A DNA stretch of 37,846 nucleotides from Roseburia sp. 1XD42-69 (GCF_003612565.1 NZ_RAZG01000038.1:1-37846); one strand, 5' to 3'; positions 15,196 to 24,346 are shown, counted from the stretch's first letter. The notes: generated by a model from the sequence alone, not told the origin. Made by a program: numbers and translations.

Positions 15196-16131
15196 TTAAT
15201 CCTGAAACAGCGGGGTGGATAAATACCTGTCTCCCGAATCGGGAAGCAATACCACAATCGTCTTCCCTTTATTTTCCGGCCTGCCTGCAAGAATTGCCGC
15301 CGCCTTAAGGGCCGCACCGGATGAGATTCCTACAAGAATGCCTTCGCTTACGGCAAAGGCCCTGCTTTCTGCAAAGGCATCTTTATTTTCAATGGCAAGA
15401 ACCTCATCATACACTTTTGTGTTAAGCACCTCCGGTACAAATCCTGCCCCGATTCCCTGAATCATATGTGCTCCCGGAGTTCCCTTTGACAAAACAGGGC
15501 TTCCCGCCGGCTCAACGGCCACGACTTTCACATTAGGGTTCTTCTCTTTTAAGTATTCTCCTACCCCGGTAATAGATCCGCCGGTTCCCACCCCGGCCAC
15601 GAATATGTCAACCTTTCCTTCCGTCTGCTCCCAGATTTCCGGCCCTGTGACAGCCTTATGCACTGCCGGGTTTGCCGGATTTACAAACTGACCTAAAATA
15701 ACTGCCCCCTCAATTTCCTTGGACAGTTCTTCCGCCTTTGCAATGGCCCCTTTCATTCCTTTGGCTCCCTCTGTAAGTACCAGTTCTGCGCCATAGGCTT
15801 TTAAAAGGTTTCTTCTCTCAACACTCATGGTATCCGGCAGAGTAAGAATTGTCCTATATCCCTTTGCCGCTGCAACCGCCGCCAGGCCGATGCCGGTATT
15901 TCCACTGGTAGGCTCGATAATGACCGCCCCTTCTTTCAACAGCCCCTTCCTTTCCCCATCCTCAATCATTGCCAGGGCAACACGGTCTTTTACAGAACCT
16001 GCGGGATTTAAATATTCCAGTTTTGCAAGAATCGTTGCATCTCCTATACCCGCCTTCTTTGCATATCCATTCAGTTTCAGAATCGGGGTTCCCCCGATTA
16101 ATTCCAGTGCGCTTTCTTTTATTTGGCTCAT
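15196..16131 (-). CDS. cysK: Cysteine synthase A (O-acetylserine sulfhydrylase)
   Basis: 311-aa PLP enzyme making L-cysteine from O-acetylserine and sulfide in the cytosol. The PLP lysine is Lys48 in NPAGSVKDR; the substrate loop is EPTSGNTGIGLA, and the phosphate-binding glycine loop is GVGTGGSITGVG. The C-terminal end, LPDSGDRYLSTPLF, is typical of CysK rather than CysM or cystathionine beta-synthase. Length is standard. ATG start after GAGGAGG. It is a single-gene unit with a near-perfect sigma-A promoter; no T-box or S-box structure is evident in the short leader, so regulation at the leader is not obvious. Confidence 0.96.
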   Translation of the reverse strand: MSQIKESALELIGGTPILKLNGYAKKAGIGDATILAKLEYLNPAGSVKDRVALAMIEDGERKGLLKEGAVIIEPTSGNTGIGLAAVAAAKGYRTILTLPDTMSVERRNLLKAYGAELVLTEGAKGMKGAIAKAEELSKEIEGAVILGQFVNPANPAVHKAVTGPEIWEQTEGKVDIFVAGVGTGGSITGVGEYLKEKNPNVKVVAVEPAGSPVLSKGTPGAHMIQGIGAGFVPEVLNTKVYDEVLAIENKDAFAESRAFAVSEGILVGISSGAALKAAAILAGRPENKGKTIVVLLPDSGDRYLSTPLFQD

Positions 16132-16184
16132 AATCTTTTCCTCCTCAATTCCTACTTGTTTAATAGGCTTTAATTTATGATAAA

Positions 16185-16213
16185 ATTATATGTTTCCCTT
16201 CTTCTATTGTCAA
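16185..16213 (-). promoter_or_regulatory. Consensus sigma-A promoter of cysK
   Basis: Minus strand TTGACA (16208-16213), exactly 17-bp spacer, TATAAT (16185-16190): a full consensus match, suggesting high basal expression or a repressor-controlled strong promoter. Confidence 0.88.
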
Positions 16214-16254
16214 CAGTTTTTTACATTTATCTGAGATATTTATCTGAGACAAAC

Positions 16255-16306
16255 AAAAAACAGGGCTAAATCAACACACTCCTTTAAATTCCTTAATTTA
16301 GCCCTG
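16255..16306 (-). terminator. Rho-independent terminator after the flotillin-like gene
   Basis: 11-bp perfect stem (16261-16271 with 16296-16306) followed on the minus strand by TTTTTT (16255-16260). Located 35 bp past the flotillin-like stop and before the cysK promoter. Confidence 0.85.
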
Positions 16307-16340
16307 CATGCATCAGTATAACCCCCCGGAGGTATAAGCT

Positions 16341-17819
16341 CTACTCTGATTTCTGGGAAAATTCCACCCCGGAAACATTTAAGTTATGATTTACCTTTGC
16401 ATCATATGTAGAAGCTTTCATAACTTCCGTCAAATCAAAACCGGTGGTCTCTTTTACCGCCTCTATGGTTTTCTTTAAAATGGCAGGGGTATAGTCTCCC
16501 ATGGAGGAAACCCCTGCCCCGTCCCCGCTGTCAATGATGGTTACTTTATCGATTGCCGCCAAAGGCTCCGCCACAGCTTTTGCCATCTCGGGAAGCATAT
16601 TTACAATCATCTCCACCATAGCTGCCTGGCCGTACTGCTTCATAGCCTCCGCCTTCTTCAAAAGGGCCTCCGCCTCCGCTTCTCCCTTTGCCCTGGTGGC
16701 AGCAGCTTCCGCCTCTCCCTCCCTCTGGATTGCGGCAGCATTTCTCTCTTTTGCCTCCGCAGCTTTCTCAATCTCGTATTTCTTGGCGTCCGCATCCGCC
16801 TGCCTTGCGGCCAAATCCGCCTTTGCTTTCTGCTCCGCAGCATACCTCTGGGCGTCCGCCGCCTGCTCTTTTGCATATTTCTCCGCTTCCGCCCGCTTTC
16901 TGATTTCTGCGTTTAAAACCTGTTCCTGGGCCTCAACTTCCTTGCCCTTTAACTCATTGTCCTTCTCCTGCTTTGCAATATCCGCCTCGGTTTTTGCAAC
17001 TTCAATCACCTTGCGCTGCTGTTCTTTCTGAATACTGTAGGCTGCGTCGGCCTCCGCCTTCTTGGAGTCCGCCACAATCTGAAGCTCTGACTGTTTTAAG
17101 GCCAGCTCATTATTTTTCTCCGCTATTGCAGTATCCGCTGCAACCCTGGCGTCGTTGGATTCCTTTTCCGCCCTTGCCCTGGCGACGTTAATCTCTTTTT
17201 CGGACTCCGCCCGGGAAATGGCAGCTTCCTTTTTAATTTTCACTATATTGTCCACACCAAGGTTTTCAATCACCTGATTGTCATCCACAAAATTCTGCAC
17301 ATTAAAACTGATAATGTCAAGACCCATTTCCGCCAAATCCGGCTCTGCGTTTTCTTTCACCAGATTTGCAAACTTCTGCCTGTCGTTTACCATCTCCTCC
17401 AGGCGCATTTTTCCCACGATTTCCCGGACATTTCCCTCTAACACTTCCTTTGCCACACTCCCCACGTAATCCGGCTTTTTATTTAGGAAATTCTGGGCCG
17501 CCAGCTTTAATTTATCCGGCTTATCACTGATTTTTACATTTACCGTGGCATCCACCATAATATTAATGTAATCCGCTGTGGGCACAGAGGAACTGGTTTT
17601 TACGTCAATGGAAATCAACTGTAAACTCAGCACATCCTTCCGCTCTAAGAAAGGTATTTTAATCCCCGCCCTCCCAATTAACGTCCTGGCATTTTTCCTC
17701 AGGCCGGAAATCAAAATTGCCTGGTCCGGCGCCGCTTTTACATAACCGCACATCAGGATAACCAAAACAAGTACCACAATCAGTGTAATCAAAATCTTCG
17801 GCAGTATACTCTCCAACAT
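16341..17819 (-). CDS. Flotillin-like SPFH-domain membrane protein
   Basis: 492 aa. An N-terminal membrane helix (~8-29) is followed by an SPFH/band-7 domain (~30-200: LQLISIDVKTSSSVPTADYINIMVDATVNVKI) and a long Ala/Glu/Lys-rich coiled coil (~200-410) rich in AEAEA-type repeats, then a flotillin-like C-terminal segment. This order matches bacterial FloT/YuaG/YqiK proteins that form membrane microdomains. ATG start after AAAGGAGG. The usual NfeD-type partner gene is not adjacent. It is a monocistronic unit with its own promoter and terminator. Subfamily (FloT versus YqiK) cannot be settled by eye. Confidence 0.9.
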   Translation of the reverse strand: MLESILPKILITLIVVLVLVILMCGYVKAAPDQAILISGLRKNARTLIGRAGIKIPFLERKDVLSLQLISIDVKTSSSVPTADYINIMVDATVNVKISDKPDKLKLAAQNFLNKKPDYVGSVAKEVLEGNVREIVGKMRLEEMVNDRQKFANLVKENAEPDLAEMGLDIISFNVQNFVDDNQVIENLGVDNIVKIKKEAAISRAESEKEINVARARAEKESNDARVAADTAIAEKNNELALKQSELQIVADSKKAEADAAYSIQKEQQRKVIEVAKTEADIAKQEKDNELKGKEVEAQEQVLNAEIRKRAEAEKYAKEQAADAQRYAAEQKAKADLAARQADADAKKYEIEKAAEAKERNAAAIQREGEAEAAATRAKGEAEAEALLKKAEAMKQYGQAAMVEMIVNMLPEMAKAVAEPLAAIDKVTIIDSGDGAGVSSMGDYTPAILKKTIEAVKETTGFDLTEVMKASTYDAKVNHNLNVSGVEFSQKSE

Positions 17820-17853
17820 AACAAAATCCTCCTTTTTCTTTTTGTATCATTAT

Positions 17854-17882
17854 AGTATATCAGAAGGAAAGAATGATTACAA
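17854..17882 (-). promoter_or_regulatory. Promoter of the flotillin-like gene
   Basis: Minus strand TTGTAA (17877-17882), 17-bp spacer, TATACT (17854-17859). Confidence 0.6.
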
Positions 17883-17920
17883 ACGCCTAACATACATAAT
17901 TTTAAAAAAATATCCGCAAT

Positions 17921-17969
17921 TTGCACACAAATGTGAAAACCAGTATATACAAAAGCAGATTCGTCTGCT
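17921..17969 (+). promoter_or_regulatory. Promoter of the RHH gene with perfect palindrome at the start site
   Basis: TTGCAC (17921-17926), 17-bp spacer, TATATA (17944-17949). AGCAGA-TTCG-TCTGCT (17954-17969) covers the expected start site; it may be an operator for the small RHH protein or a stable UUCG-capped hairpin at the mRNA 5' end. Confidence 0.6.
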
Positions 17970-18005
17970 ATACTTATATTGATAATTTTGTTACGGAGGA
18001 GAAAT

Positions 18006-18239
18006 ATGTTTAAAATCCATAAAAAACCCAACAGAGAAAAAATACCCAGAACCATAAGTTTCACGGATGATATGTTTCAGACACTCAAGGCCATTGCAGA
18101 CCACGAAGGCATCTCCTTAAGCTCCCTGGTACTACAGTGCTGCCAATATGCAATGGACAACTATGACAAAGAAGAACTGGAAAAAAGAATCAAAGAACTG
18201 GAGGAAAAAGAATTGAAAGCGGTAAATACAGGGGAATAA
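18006..18239 (+). CDS. Small ribbon-helix-helix (CopG/Arc-like) protein
   Basis: 77 aa from the ATG at 18006, chosen because GGAGGAG stands 6 nt before it; a start at 17979 lacks such a site. Residues ~15-52 (PRTISFTDDMFQTLKAIADHEGISLSSLVLQCCQYAMDNY) fit a ribbon-helix-helix fold: a short strand followed by two helices. The C-terminal tail is a charged helix. No toxin-like partner is adjacent, so it is not obviously an antitoxin. A palindrome at the promoter start site suggests autoregulation. Confidence 0.75.
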   Translation: MFKIHKKPNREKIPRTISFTDDMFQTLKAIADHEGISLSSLVLQCCQYAMDNYDKEELEKRIKELEEKELKAVNTGE

Positions 18240-18283
18240 AAAACTTTCCGGCAGAATATTTATATAAATTTACAGAAAGTTTT
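18240..18283 (+). terminator. Weak bidirectional hairpin between convergent genes
   Basis: AAAACTTTC (18240-18248) pairs with GAAAGTTTT (18275-18283) directly after the RHH stop. The 26-nt loop and A/T stem make it a weak terminator; the 242-aa gene converges from the other side. Confidence 0.45.
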
Positions 18284-18307
18284 CCCCTGCCCGCCGGGCA
18301 CGCATTA

Positions 18308-19036
18308 TCAGCAGTTCCCACAAGTCTTCTTCGGATGCTTCTGGGAATAGTAAAAAGCAGGCATGGATTCAAAAGCGATTCCCTCCTCCTTGCACAACTG
18401 ATAAAAGTCTCCCTTTTTTCCCTGCTTTTCCCAGTCAAAATAAATATGGTACAGTTTTTCGTAATAGGCAAAATCTTCCGCCAAGCCCTGCTCCACTGAA
18501 TTTTCTGAAAGTATTTTCTTCGCCATCTCCACGGTATCCTCAAATTCTTTTCTGGTAATCAGGCAACCCTCTGGAAAGTGATGCTGCCCCCACCACAAAA
18601 CATCTACCTGTTCTCCAAAATAAGCATCCACCGTCTGCTGGTCACACTGGTCATGTGCATAAGCCTTCTCTAAAATATAGTATGGGTTTTTCTCACCCTC
18701 TGGGCCGCCGGGATTATAGTACTTTCCAAAAATCTGAAAGGCCCAGCGCATCTGCGGCATTTTATTTTCTTCGCATTCCCGGTTAAAATAGTGGTACAGC
18801 AATTCTGACAGTTGAAAAGGCAAATGGCGCCTAGGTAAATTTTCCCCAGGAAATTTTATCTCATCAATATAATCCCTGCAAAAATGAAACAGGATATCAT
18901 CTGCTTCATCCCGGGATATATCTTTTTTAAAGTGCTCTGTAAACTGAAATAAAAAACGGTTTGCCTGCTTTTTTAATCCCTGGCTGCGAAGTTCCCAATA
19001 TTTTTTAATTTCTGTAACAAACTCTTCATAACTCAT
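18308..19036 (-). CDS. Hypothetical protein, 242 aa
   Basis: No family recognised. The protein is soluble (no signal or membrane segment), helical, and rich in aromatic residues, with a WWGQHHFPEG stretch near residue 150 and a C-terminal KKTCGNC that could bind metal or form a disulfide. The ATG at 19036 has no strong Shine-Dalgarno sequence; the upstream TTTTAT-rich leader is typical of a modestly expressed gene. It converges with the RHH gene. Length, coding texture and lack of overlapping alternatives support it as real. Confidence 0.75.
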   Translation of the reverse strand: MSYEEFVTEIKKYWELRSQGLKKQANRFLFQFTEHFKKDISRDEADDILFHFCRDYIDEIKFPGENLPRRHLPFQLSELLYHYFNRECEENKMPQMRWAFQIFGKYYNPGGPEGEKNPYYILEKAYAHDQCDQQTVDAYFGEQVDVLWWGQHHFPEGCLITRKEFEDTVEMAKKILSENSVEQGLAEDFAYYEKLYHIYFDWEKQGKKGDFYQLCKEEGIAFESMPAFYYSQKHPKKTCGNC

Positions 19037-19173
19037 AAAATACTTTTACTCCTTTGTTTCTTTGCCTTATTATACCACAAAAGAAAGGATAATTAAAGCC
19101 TTGAACACACTTCCCCCCAGATTATCTACACATTCTGCGAATAAACTTTTACTTCTTTAAAGATAGATAACCG

Positions 19174-19191
19174 CCCCGCCATTTGGCGGGG
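19174..19191 (-). terminator. GC-rich hairpin after the four-helix membrane protein gene
   Basis: CCCCGCC (19174-19180) pairs with GGCGGGG (19185-19191) across a 4-nt loop, 18 bp past the stop at 19210. The following minus-strand sequence (CGGTTATC) has only a poor T-tract, so termination is plausible but unproven. Confidence 0.45.
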
Positions 19192-19209
19192 TAAAACCTT
19201 ATAAGACAA

Positions 19210-19584
19210 CTACGACAACATCCCTCCCACTGTACCGGAAGCCAGGCAGAGCACAGCCGTAGTGAATAAATGCATCACATCCTCGTCCAACCCCTTATGG
19301 AGTATAAGAGACACGCCAAAAAGAATTGCAAAATACACTGCCCCTATGAGAAACCCCCATAAAAATTTCCGGCTTTTTGCCCTCTTTCCTATGAGAAATC
19401 CCCCGGCAAAACCACTGACAATATACACTGCAATCAGCCAGACACGAAATACTGTCTCGGAGATTTCCATGCGGAACAACATAAAAGCCAAAAGAAGTAA
19501 AAGCAGTAAAGTAATCACATACATGACAAATAGGATTTTTATAAAATCCCCGGTGAGATTTTTTTCTTTTTCTGTTTTTTCCAT
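19210..19584 (-). CDS. TIGR04086-type four-helix membrane protein
   Basis: 124 aa from the ATG at 19584 (AAGGGGG 8 nt upstream); an upstream in-frame start at 19635 lacks a site. Four predicted membrane helices: ~12-35, ~44-65, ~75-93 and ~103-122, with a conserved-looking GGFLIGKRAKSRKFLWGFLIGA loop-helix in the middle and a GTVGGML end. This pattern fits the clostridial TIGR04086 family of unknown function, often found near secretion or sporulation genes. Single gene here. Confidence 0.72.
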   Translation of the reverse strand: MEKTEKEKNLTGDFIKILFVMYVITLLLLLLLAFMLFRMEISETVFRVWLIAVYIVSGFAGGFLIGKRAKSRKFLWGFLIGAVYFAILFGVSLILHKGLDEDVMHLFTTAVLCLASGTVGGMLS

Positions 19585-19824
19585 AAAATTACCCCCTTGG
19601 CACATCTTATGAAATGCCGTGGGGTAGTATGACAAAAATGTATTTCACTAAGCCGAAGGGGATGAATTTCTGTTCATCCCCTGATGATTTCTTCTGTATC
19701 ATGAATTCCATAAAAACAAATTGGAAAAATTTTATTAAATGGTGATACTAATTTTGTGGGTACTAAAATCCTCCGTCTCTTTTTTGCCTTATCTCCAGTT
19801 CCTCTTTCTCGGCCTTATGCTCTT

Positions 19825-20235
19825 TTACCTTTTTCCTTCTTCCCCTCCTTCTGTTTCTCCAGGCGTTCCTCCATGCCTTTCTTCATTCTCTCCACATTTG
19901 TCATTTCCGTCTCCGTCACAGAATATACGGTCTTTATCTTCCTCATTCTCATAATGCTTTATGACACAAGTCCTGGATGTCCAAAAACGCAGATTTTTAC
20001 TGCTGGACTTTACATTTTTTACCGTATAATTTTCCTGGGACATATTTATACGAATTTCATTCACGCCGTAATCCTTTGTCTTAATATGGACTGCCACGTC
20101 TTTCCAGTTAAAACGCATCCCTTCCACAGTGTAACCTGTTTCCGGTACTGCCTCCTCCGCCCTCAAAGATATATCATTCATTGAAAATCCCAAAAATAAC
20201 ATACAAAAGCACAAGATCTTTCCTATTTTTTTCAT
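19825..20235 (-). CDS. Secreted hypothetical protein, possibly frameshifted at the C-terminus
   Basis: 136 aa. Residues 1-26 look like a signal peptide (MKKIGKILCFCMLFLGFSMN). The next ~70 residues look like a beta-rich secreted domain. From residue ~100 the sequence becomes odd (CDGDGNDKCGENEERHGGTPGETEGGEEGKR), while another frame over the same bases reads TVYSVTETEMTNVERMKKGM and on to a stop about 20 nt further down. This suggests a frameshift near 19950 and a decayed gene. No family recognised. It follows a second decayed secreted-protein gene by 19 bp. Confidence 0.45.
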   Translation of the reverse strand: MKKIGKILCFCMLFLGFSMNDISLRAEEAVPETGYTVEGMRFNWKDVAVHIKTKDYGVNEIRINMSQENYTVKNVKSSSKNLRFWTSRTCVIKHYENEEDKDRIFCDGDGNDKCGENEERHGGTPGETEGGEEGKR

Positions 20236-20254
20236 TGTAACACGTCCTTTCTTC

Positions 20255-20546
20255 TTATTTTACTGCATCTACACATATCACGATTTCCATCCACGCCTCG
20301 GATTTCAGGTATTTATCCCAGTAGCAGATTGACACATGCGTGTACGCTGTTTTATATTTGTATTCATCACGATATCTGACTAACTCTCTGCTTCCCGGTT
20401 TTACCTCATATGTCACATGTTCCCATATAAATACTTTTAGTATACGTAATTCCCTGCTTTTTTGTATTTACTGTATTTTTCACCTTTGCTGATACTCCCT
20501 GAGAATTTACACAGCAAAAAATGGATAGCACCATAGCAAATATCAT
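20255..20546 (-). pseudogene. Frameshifted small secreted protein remnant
   Basis: On the minus strand MIFAMVLSIFCCVNSQGVSA (signal-peptide-like) runs to KKQGITYTKSIYMGTCDI and a stop; shifting frame near 20425 continues as WEHVTYEVKPGSRELVRYRD, then YTHVSICYWDKYLKSEAWME and a natural end VDAVK at 20255. A single indel would restore a ~95-aa secreted protein. No ribosome binding site is seen before the ATG, so an N-terminal change is also likely. Family unknown. Confidence 0.5.
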
Positions 20547-20667
20547 ACAAGCTGATATTTTTCACTGAAAATATCGTTGATATGATAAAAAATACGTTAT
20601 TATTGGTAAAACTAACCTATTTTTGCCAAAATCAACCCCAGTGTTTTGAAAGATACACTACATAACA

Positions 20668-20704
20668 AAAGGCTTCCGTCACGCAACACGTGTCGAAAAC
20701 CTTT
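20668..20704 (-). terminator. Terminator of the asnS-aldose epimerase operon
   Basis: Minus-strand hairpin with AAAGGTTTTCG/CGGAAGCCTTT arms (two G-U pairs), a single mismatch, an inner CACG/CGTG stem and a TGTTG loop, followed by TTGTT. Begins ~45 bp past the last gene. Confidence 0.7.
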
Positions 20705-20749
20705 CTGCTTTTTTCAAATATTCTGTTTCAATGATATTTTCCACAATGC

Positions 20750-21625
20750 CTAAGAAAACGTAATCTTATAATTCTTTTCAAAAACCTCATTCGGCGGCAA
20801 TTTCTGTCCCCACTCCCTCTCCTTTAACTCCCCTGCAAAACTTTCCCTGTCGCACCTGCCGTACCAGGGTTCAATACACACAAAGGGCGCATCCCCTCCC
20901 GGCGTCCAGATCCCAAATAAAGGCGCATCAAAACTCACCGTCACATAAGGTTTCCCTTCCGTGTCCACCAAGGAAACTTCACTGGCCTGGTAATCTTCGA
21001 TAATATATACACCCTCATCAAAGAAATCCTCCGTAAACACTGCAAGGCCGTCATGGAGTTTCAGCTCACTTTTTGAATTTAACATTAAACCGTCACCGTT
21101 TATCCTGGAATAGAGCACATCGCTTTTGGCATTTAATTTCATGCCGTATCCCGTCATGCTCTCCTCCCCATACATGGGGCAGTTGAAAGCCGGATGGGCG
21201 CCGATGGAGAAATACATTTCTTTTTCCTCTTCCTCATTGATTACCTTCCACATCACTGTGAGGGAATTTCCCGAAAGCTCATATCCAATCTCTAAGGTAA
21301 AATCAAAGGGATAGGCCTTTAAGGTATCTGCATCCGATTTTAACTGAAATACCGCCTTATCTTCATTTCTAAAAATCATGGTAAATTCCTTATCCCTGGC
21401 AAATCCGTGCTGGGACATGGGAAAGGTTTCTCCATCATACTCATAAGAGTGGCCCTTTAAGGAACCCACCAGGGGAAAAAGGACAGGGGAGGTTCTTTTC
21501 CAGTATTTTTCATCTGCACACCACATATATTCCCTGTTATCTTCCCTAGATTTTACGGATTTAAGCTCTGCGCCAAAGCTCTCGATTTCCACCGAAAGCT
21601 GTTCATTTTTTAACATAACTCTCAT
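20750..21625 (-). CDS. Aldose 1-epimerase family protein (LacX-like)
   Basis: 291-aa galactose-mutarotase-fold protein that probably interconverts sugar anomers. Expected family positions are present: WKRTSPVLFPLVGSLKG, SQHGFARD (catalytic-type His), GAHPAFNCP (second His) and the C-terminal CIEPWYGRCD. This resembles the LacX/YihR subgroup more than GalM. ATG at 21625 with AGGAG 9 nt upstream. It starts 12 bp after the asnS stop, so it is the last gene of a lipoprotein-asnS-epimerase operon, ended by the hairpin at 20668-20704. Sugar specificity is not evident from the context. Confidence 0.88.
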   Translation of the reverse strand: MRVMLKNEQLSVEIESFGAELKSVKSREDNREYMWCADEKYWKRTSPVLFPLVGSLKGHSYEYDGETFPMSQHGFARDKEFTMIFRNEDKAVFQLKSDADTLKAYPFDFTLEIGYELSGNSLTVMWKVINEEEEKEMYFSIGAHPAFNCPMYGEESMTGYGMKLNAKSDVLYSRINGDGLMLNSKSELKLHDGLAVFTEDFFDEGVYIIEDYQASEVSLVDTEGKPYVTVSFDAPLFGIWTPGGDAPFVCIEPWYGRCDRESFAGELKEREWGQKLPPNEVFEKNYKITFS

Positions 21626-21637
21626 TTTTTCTTTCTC

Positions 21638-23029
21638 CTACAATTCACAGTTATTTACGGTTCTGGGGAAGGGAACCACGTCACGGATATTAGACATTCC
21701 TGTCAAATACATGACGCATCGCTCAAATCCCAGTCCAAACCCTGCATGTCTCGCCGTGCCGTATTTCCGCAAGTCCAGATAGAAACCATAATCCTCTTCC
21801 TTTAAGTTAAGCTCCCTCATTCTTGCCACCAGTTTATCGTAATCGTCCTCTCTCTGGCTTCCCCCGATAATCTCCCCAATCTGGGGAACCAGGCAGTCCA
21901 CGGCCGCAACGGTCTTCCCGTCCTCGTTGAGTTTCATATAGAAAGCCTTGATTTCCTTGGGATAATCCGTGACAAATACCGGGCGCTTAAACACTTCCTC
22001 TGTGAGGTACCTCTCATGCTCTGTCTGCAAATCAGCCCCCCAGGAAACTTTGTACTCAAAATTGTCATTGTTTTTCTCCAGAATCTCCACGGCCTCTGTG
22101 TAGGTCACTCTGGCAAACTCAGAATTTGCCACATGGGTAAGCCTTTCAATCAGTCCCTTATCCACAAAACTATTGAAAAACTGCATCTCCTCCGGGGCGT
22201 GCTCCAGCACATAATTGATAATATATTTTAACATGCTCTCCGCTAAAATCATATCGTCATTTAAGTCTGCAAAGGCAATCTCCGGCTCAATCATCCAAAA
22301 CTCCGCCGCATGCCTGGTGGTATTGGAATTTTCCGCCCGAAACGTGGGGCCGAACGTATAGATGTTTTTAAATGCCATAGCGTAAGTTTCGCCGTTTAGC
22401 TGGCCGCTCACTGTTAGATTTGTAGGTTTTCCGAAAAAGTCCTGGGAGAAGTCCACACCTCCCTCTTTGTCTTTGGGAACATCCTTTAAATCCAGTGTAG
22501 TCACCTGAAACATTTCCCCTGCCCCCTCGCAGTCGCTTCCGGTTATCAGCGGAGTGTGCACATAGACAAAGTCCCTCTCCTGGAAAAACTTATGAATGGC
22601 GTAGGCGATAAGGGAACGCACGCGGAATACCGCCTCAAAGGTGTTTGTTCTGGGCCTTAAATGGGAAATGCTTCTCAAATATTCAAAACTGTGGCGCTTT
22701 TTCTGCAGGGGATAATCTGGGGCGCTTTCCCCCTCAATTACCACTTCATCCGCCTGAATCTCAAAGGGCTGTTTTGCCTGAGGAGTTGCCACCAGTTTTC
22801 CGGAAATAATAATCGCCGCTCCTACATTTAATTTTTCCACCGCCTCAAAATTAGGGAGGGCATCGTGATAAACCACCTGTAAGGGTTCAAAGAAAGTCCC
22901 GTCATTTACCACAATAAAGCCAAATGCCTTTGAGCTTCTAATGCTCCTCACCCATCCTCCAATGGAAATATCTTTTTCCAGATATTCCTCTTTCCTGCGG
23001 TACAAATCCCGAATGTTTACAAGTTCCAT
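21638..23029 (-). CDS. asnS: Asparaginyl-tRNA synthetase
   Basis: 463 aa, the usual length, from the ATG at 23029 (GGAG 10 nt upstream), which is 1 nt after the preceding stop; a start at 23053 would overlap the upstream gene. OB-fold anticodon-binding domain at ~12-100 ([25 protein letters not shown]). Class II catalytic core follows: motif 1 region around [15 protein letters not shown], motif 2 [21 protein letters not shown], motif 3 [25 protein letters not shown]-type spacing and [12 protein letters not shown] indicate AsnS rather than AspS. It charges tRNA-Asn with asparagine in the cytosol. Confidence 0.96.
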   Translation of the reverse strand: MELVNIRDLYRRKEEYLEKDISIGGWVRSIRSSKAFGFIVVNDGTFFEPLQVVYHDALPNFEAVEKLNVGAAIIISGKLVATPQAKQPFEIQADEVVIEGESAPDYPLQKKRHSFEYLRSISHLRPRTNTFEAVFRVRSLIAYAIHKFFQERDFVYVHTPLITGSDCEGAGEMFQVTTLDLKDVPKDKEGGVDFSQDFFGKPTNLTVSGQLNGETYAMAFKNIYTFGPTFRAENSNTTRHAAEFWMIEPEIAFADLNDDMILAESMLKYIINYVLEHAPEEMQFFNSFVDKGLIERLTHVANSEFARVTYTEAVEILEKNNDNFEYKVSWGADLQTEHERYLTEEVFKRPVFVTDYPKEIKAFYMKLNEDGKTVAAVDCLVPQIGEIIGGSQREDDYDKLVARMRELNLKEEDYGFYLDLRKYGTARHAGFGLGFERCVMYLTGMSNIRDVVPFPRTVNNCEL

Positions 23030-23030
23030 T

Positions 23031-24206
23031 TTAACTGTTCTCCTTTTCTCCATAGTTTACTTTTGCGCCGTCTGCTATTTTCTGGCACGCTTTATTTTGT
23101 AAATATACTTTTCTTATATATTTTTCCCCTGATTCTTTGTCTGCCCCATAAGTCTCATACACAGTGTCCACATCTTTAAAGCCTCCGTTTTGTACCAGGT
23201 TATTCACATAGTTGTTGTACTCCTCCTCATTAAACTCAATATTTTCTTTCTCTGCAATTGCCTCAAATACCATTTCCTGTTTGATATTATTCGTCATATT
23301 GTCCGTAATCTCTTTTCGGAACTCTTCCAAAGTGGAACCGGAATTTGTCACATATTCCTCCAATGTGGTGCCGTTTGTACAGTATGTCTTTTCAAATCCG
23401 GCAATATACTCCTCAACCCTGGCATCCAAAAGACCTTCCGGAAGTTCTTTTATCTCACATTTTTCTGTGACTGCATCAATGACTTTCATGCGGATGTCCG
23501 ACTGTCTGGTATTCTCCGTCTGGCTCTCCAATACCTTTTTAACATTCTCCATAAAAGCATCTTTTGTGTCTGTTTCAAAATACTCTTTGGCTGCGGCATC
23601 ATCCATTTCATCAAGAGTCATAGGCTTTTGCACTGAATTAACTGTAAAGGTAAACGTCACCTCCTGCCCGGCTAATTCCTCGGATTGATAATTCTCAGGA
23701 AAAGTCACATTACAATCTACAGTTTCCCCAACTTTTGCTCCCTTTAACCCGTCAGTAAAGCCTTCAATATAGCCTGTACCCCTGACGGCATCGCTGTTTT
23801 TTGCCACATCAATGATCTGATGCTCTGCACTTCCGCCATCAAAAGCCTCCCCGTCTTTTTTCCCCACATAGTCCACGTCTACAATATCATTTTCCCCTAC
23901 CTGTGTCTTCGTGTCATCCTTTACGTAAGGGCAGTAATAAGAAATCATCTGGGCCGCATAGTCGTTTATTTTGTCTTCTGTCACTTCATAATCAGACTCG
24001 CTTCCAATGGTGACTTCCACATCCTTATAATCTCCCAGGGTCACATAGTCATTGACATCGTACTTGATATCCGTACTTTTCATACTTGATTTTTCCCCCG
24101 CCGTCTCGGTTCCCTCCACTGCATTTTTATCGGAAGATTCCTTGCCGCATCCGGCAGGAACAATGCAAATCATACATAAAAGTAACAATACGATCTTTTT
24201 TTTCAT
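23031..24206 (-). CDS. Trigger-factor-like peptidyl-prolyl isomerase, predicted lipoprotein
   Basis: 391 aa from the ATG at 24206 (GAGG 8 nt upstream; the upstream extension to 24272 has none). [20 protein letters not shown] is a lipoprotein signal with Cys20 as the lipidated residue. After a Ser/Glu/Thr-rich tether, an FKBP domain lies at ~105-195 ([38 protein letters not shown]) and a trigger-factor C-terminal-type helical region at ~200-375. The ribosome-binding tail domain of true trigger factor is replaced by the lipobox and a [16 protein letters not shown] stretch. Thus it probably folds proteins outside the membrane, in the manner of PrsA, not nascent chains at the ribosome. It is translationally adjacent to asnS (1 nt gap). 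Confidence 0.88.
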   Translation of the reverse strand: MKKKIVLLLLCMICIVPAGCGKESSDKNAVEGTETAGEKSSMKSTDIKYDVNDYVTLGDYKDVEVTIGSESDYEVTEDKINDYAAQMISYYCPYVKDDTKTQVGENDIVDVDYVGKKDGEAFDGGSAEHQIIDVAKNSDAVRGTGYIEGFTDGLKGAKVGETVDCNVTFPENYQSEELAGQEVTFTFTVNSVQKPMTLDEMDDAAAKEYFETDTKDAFMENVKKVLESQTENTRQSDIRMKVIDAVTEKCEIKELPEGLLDARVEEYIAGFEKTYCTNGTTLEEYVTNSGSTLEEFRKEITDNMTNNIKQEMVFEAIAEKENIEFNEEEYNNYVNNLVQNGGFKDVDTVYETYGADKESGEKYIRKVYLQNKACQKIADGAKVNYGEKENS

Positions 24207-24259
24207 AATATTTACCTCAACTTTCACAATTACGCACGGTATAAGGTACAGTGCGGACA

Positions 24260-24288
24260 ATAGTATTACCATATCACATAATTGTGAA
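24260..24288 (-). promoter_or_regulatory. Candidate promoter of the lipoprotein-asnS-epimerase operon
   Basis: Minus strand TTCACA (24283-24288), 17-bp spacer, TACTAT (24260-24265). CACAATTA-type sequence recurs ~50 bp apart on opposite strands around the start site and may form a hairpin. Confidence 0.5.
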
Positions 24289-24310
24289 AAATAAAAGTCG
24301 TTTCATAAAT

Positions 24311-24346
24311 AAAAAATGTAAAGCCTTTATAATAACAGACTTTACA
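24311..24346 (-). terminator. Terminator of the heptad-repeat coiled-coil gene
   Basis: TGTAAAG/CTTTACA 7-bp stem (24317-24323 with 24340-24346) followed on the minus strand by TTTTTT (24311-24316). Confidence 0.75.
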
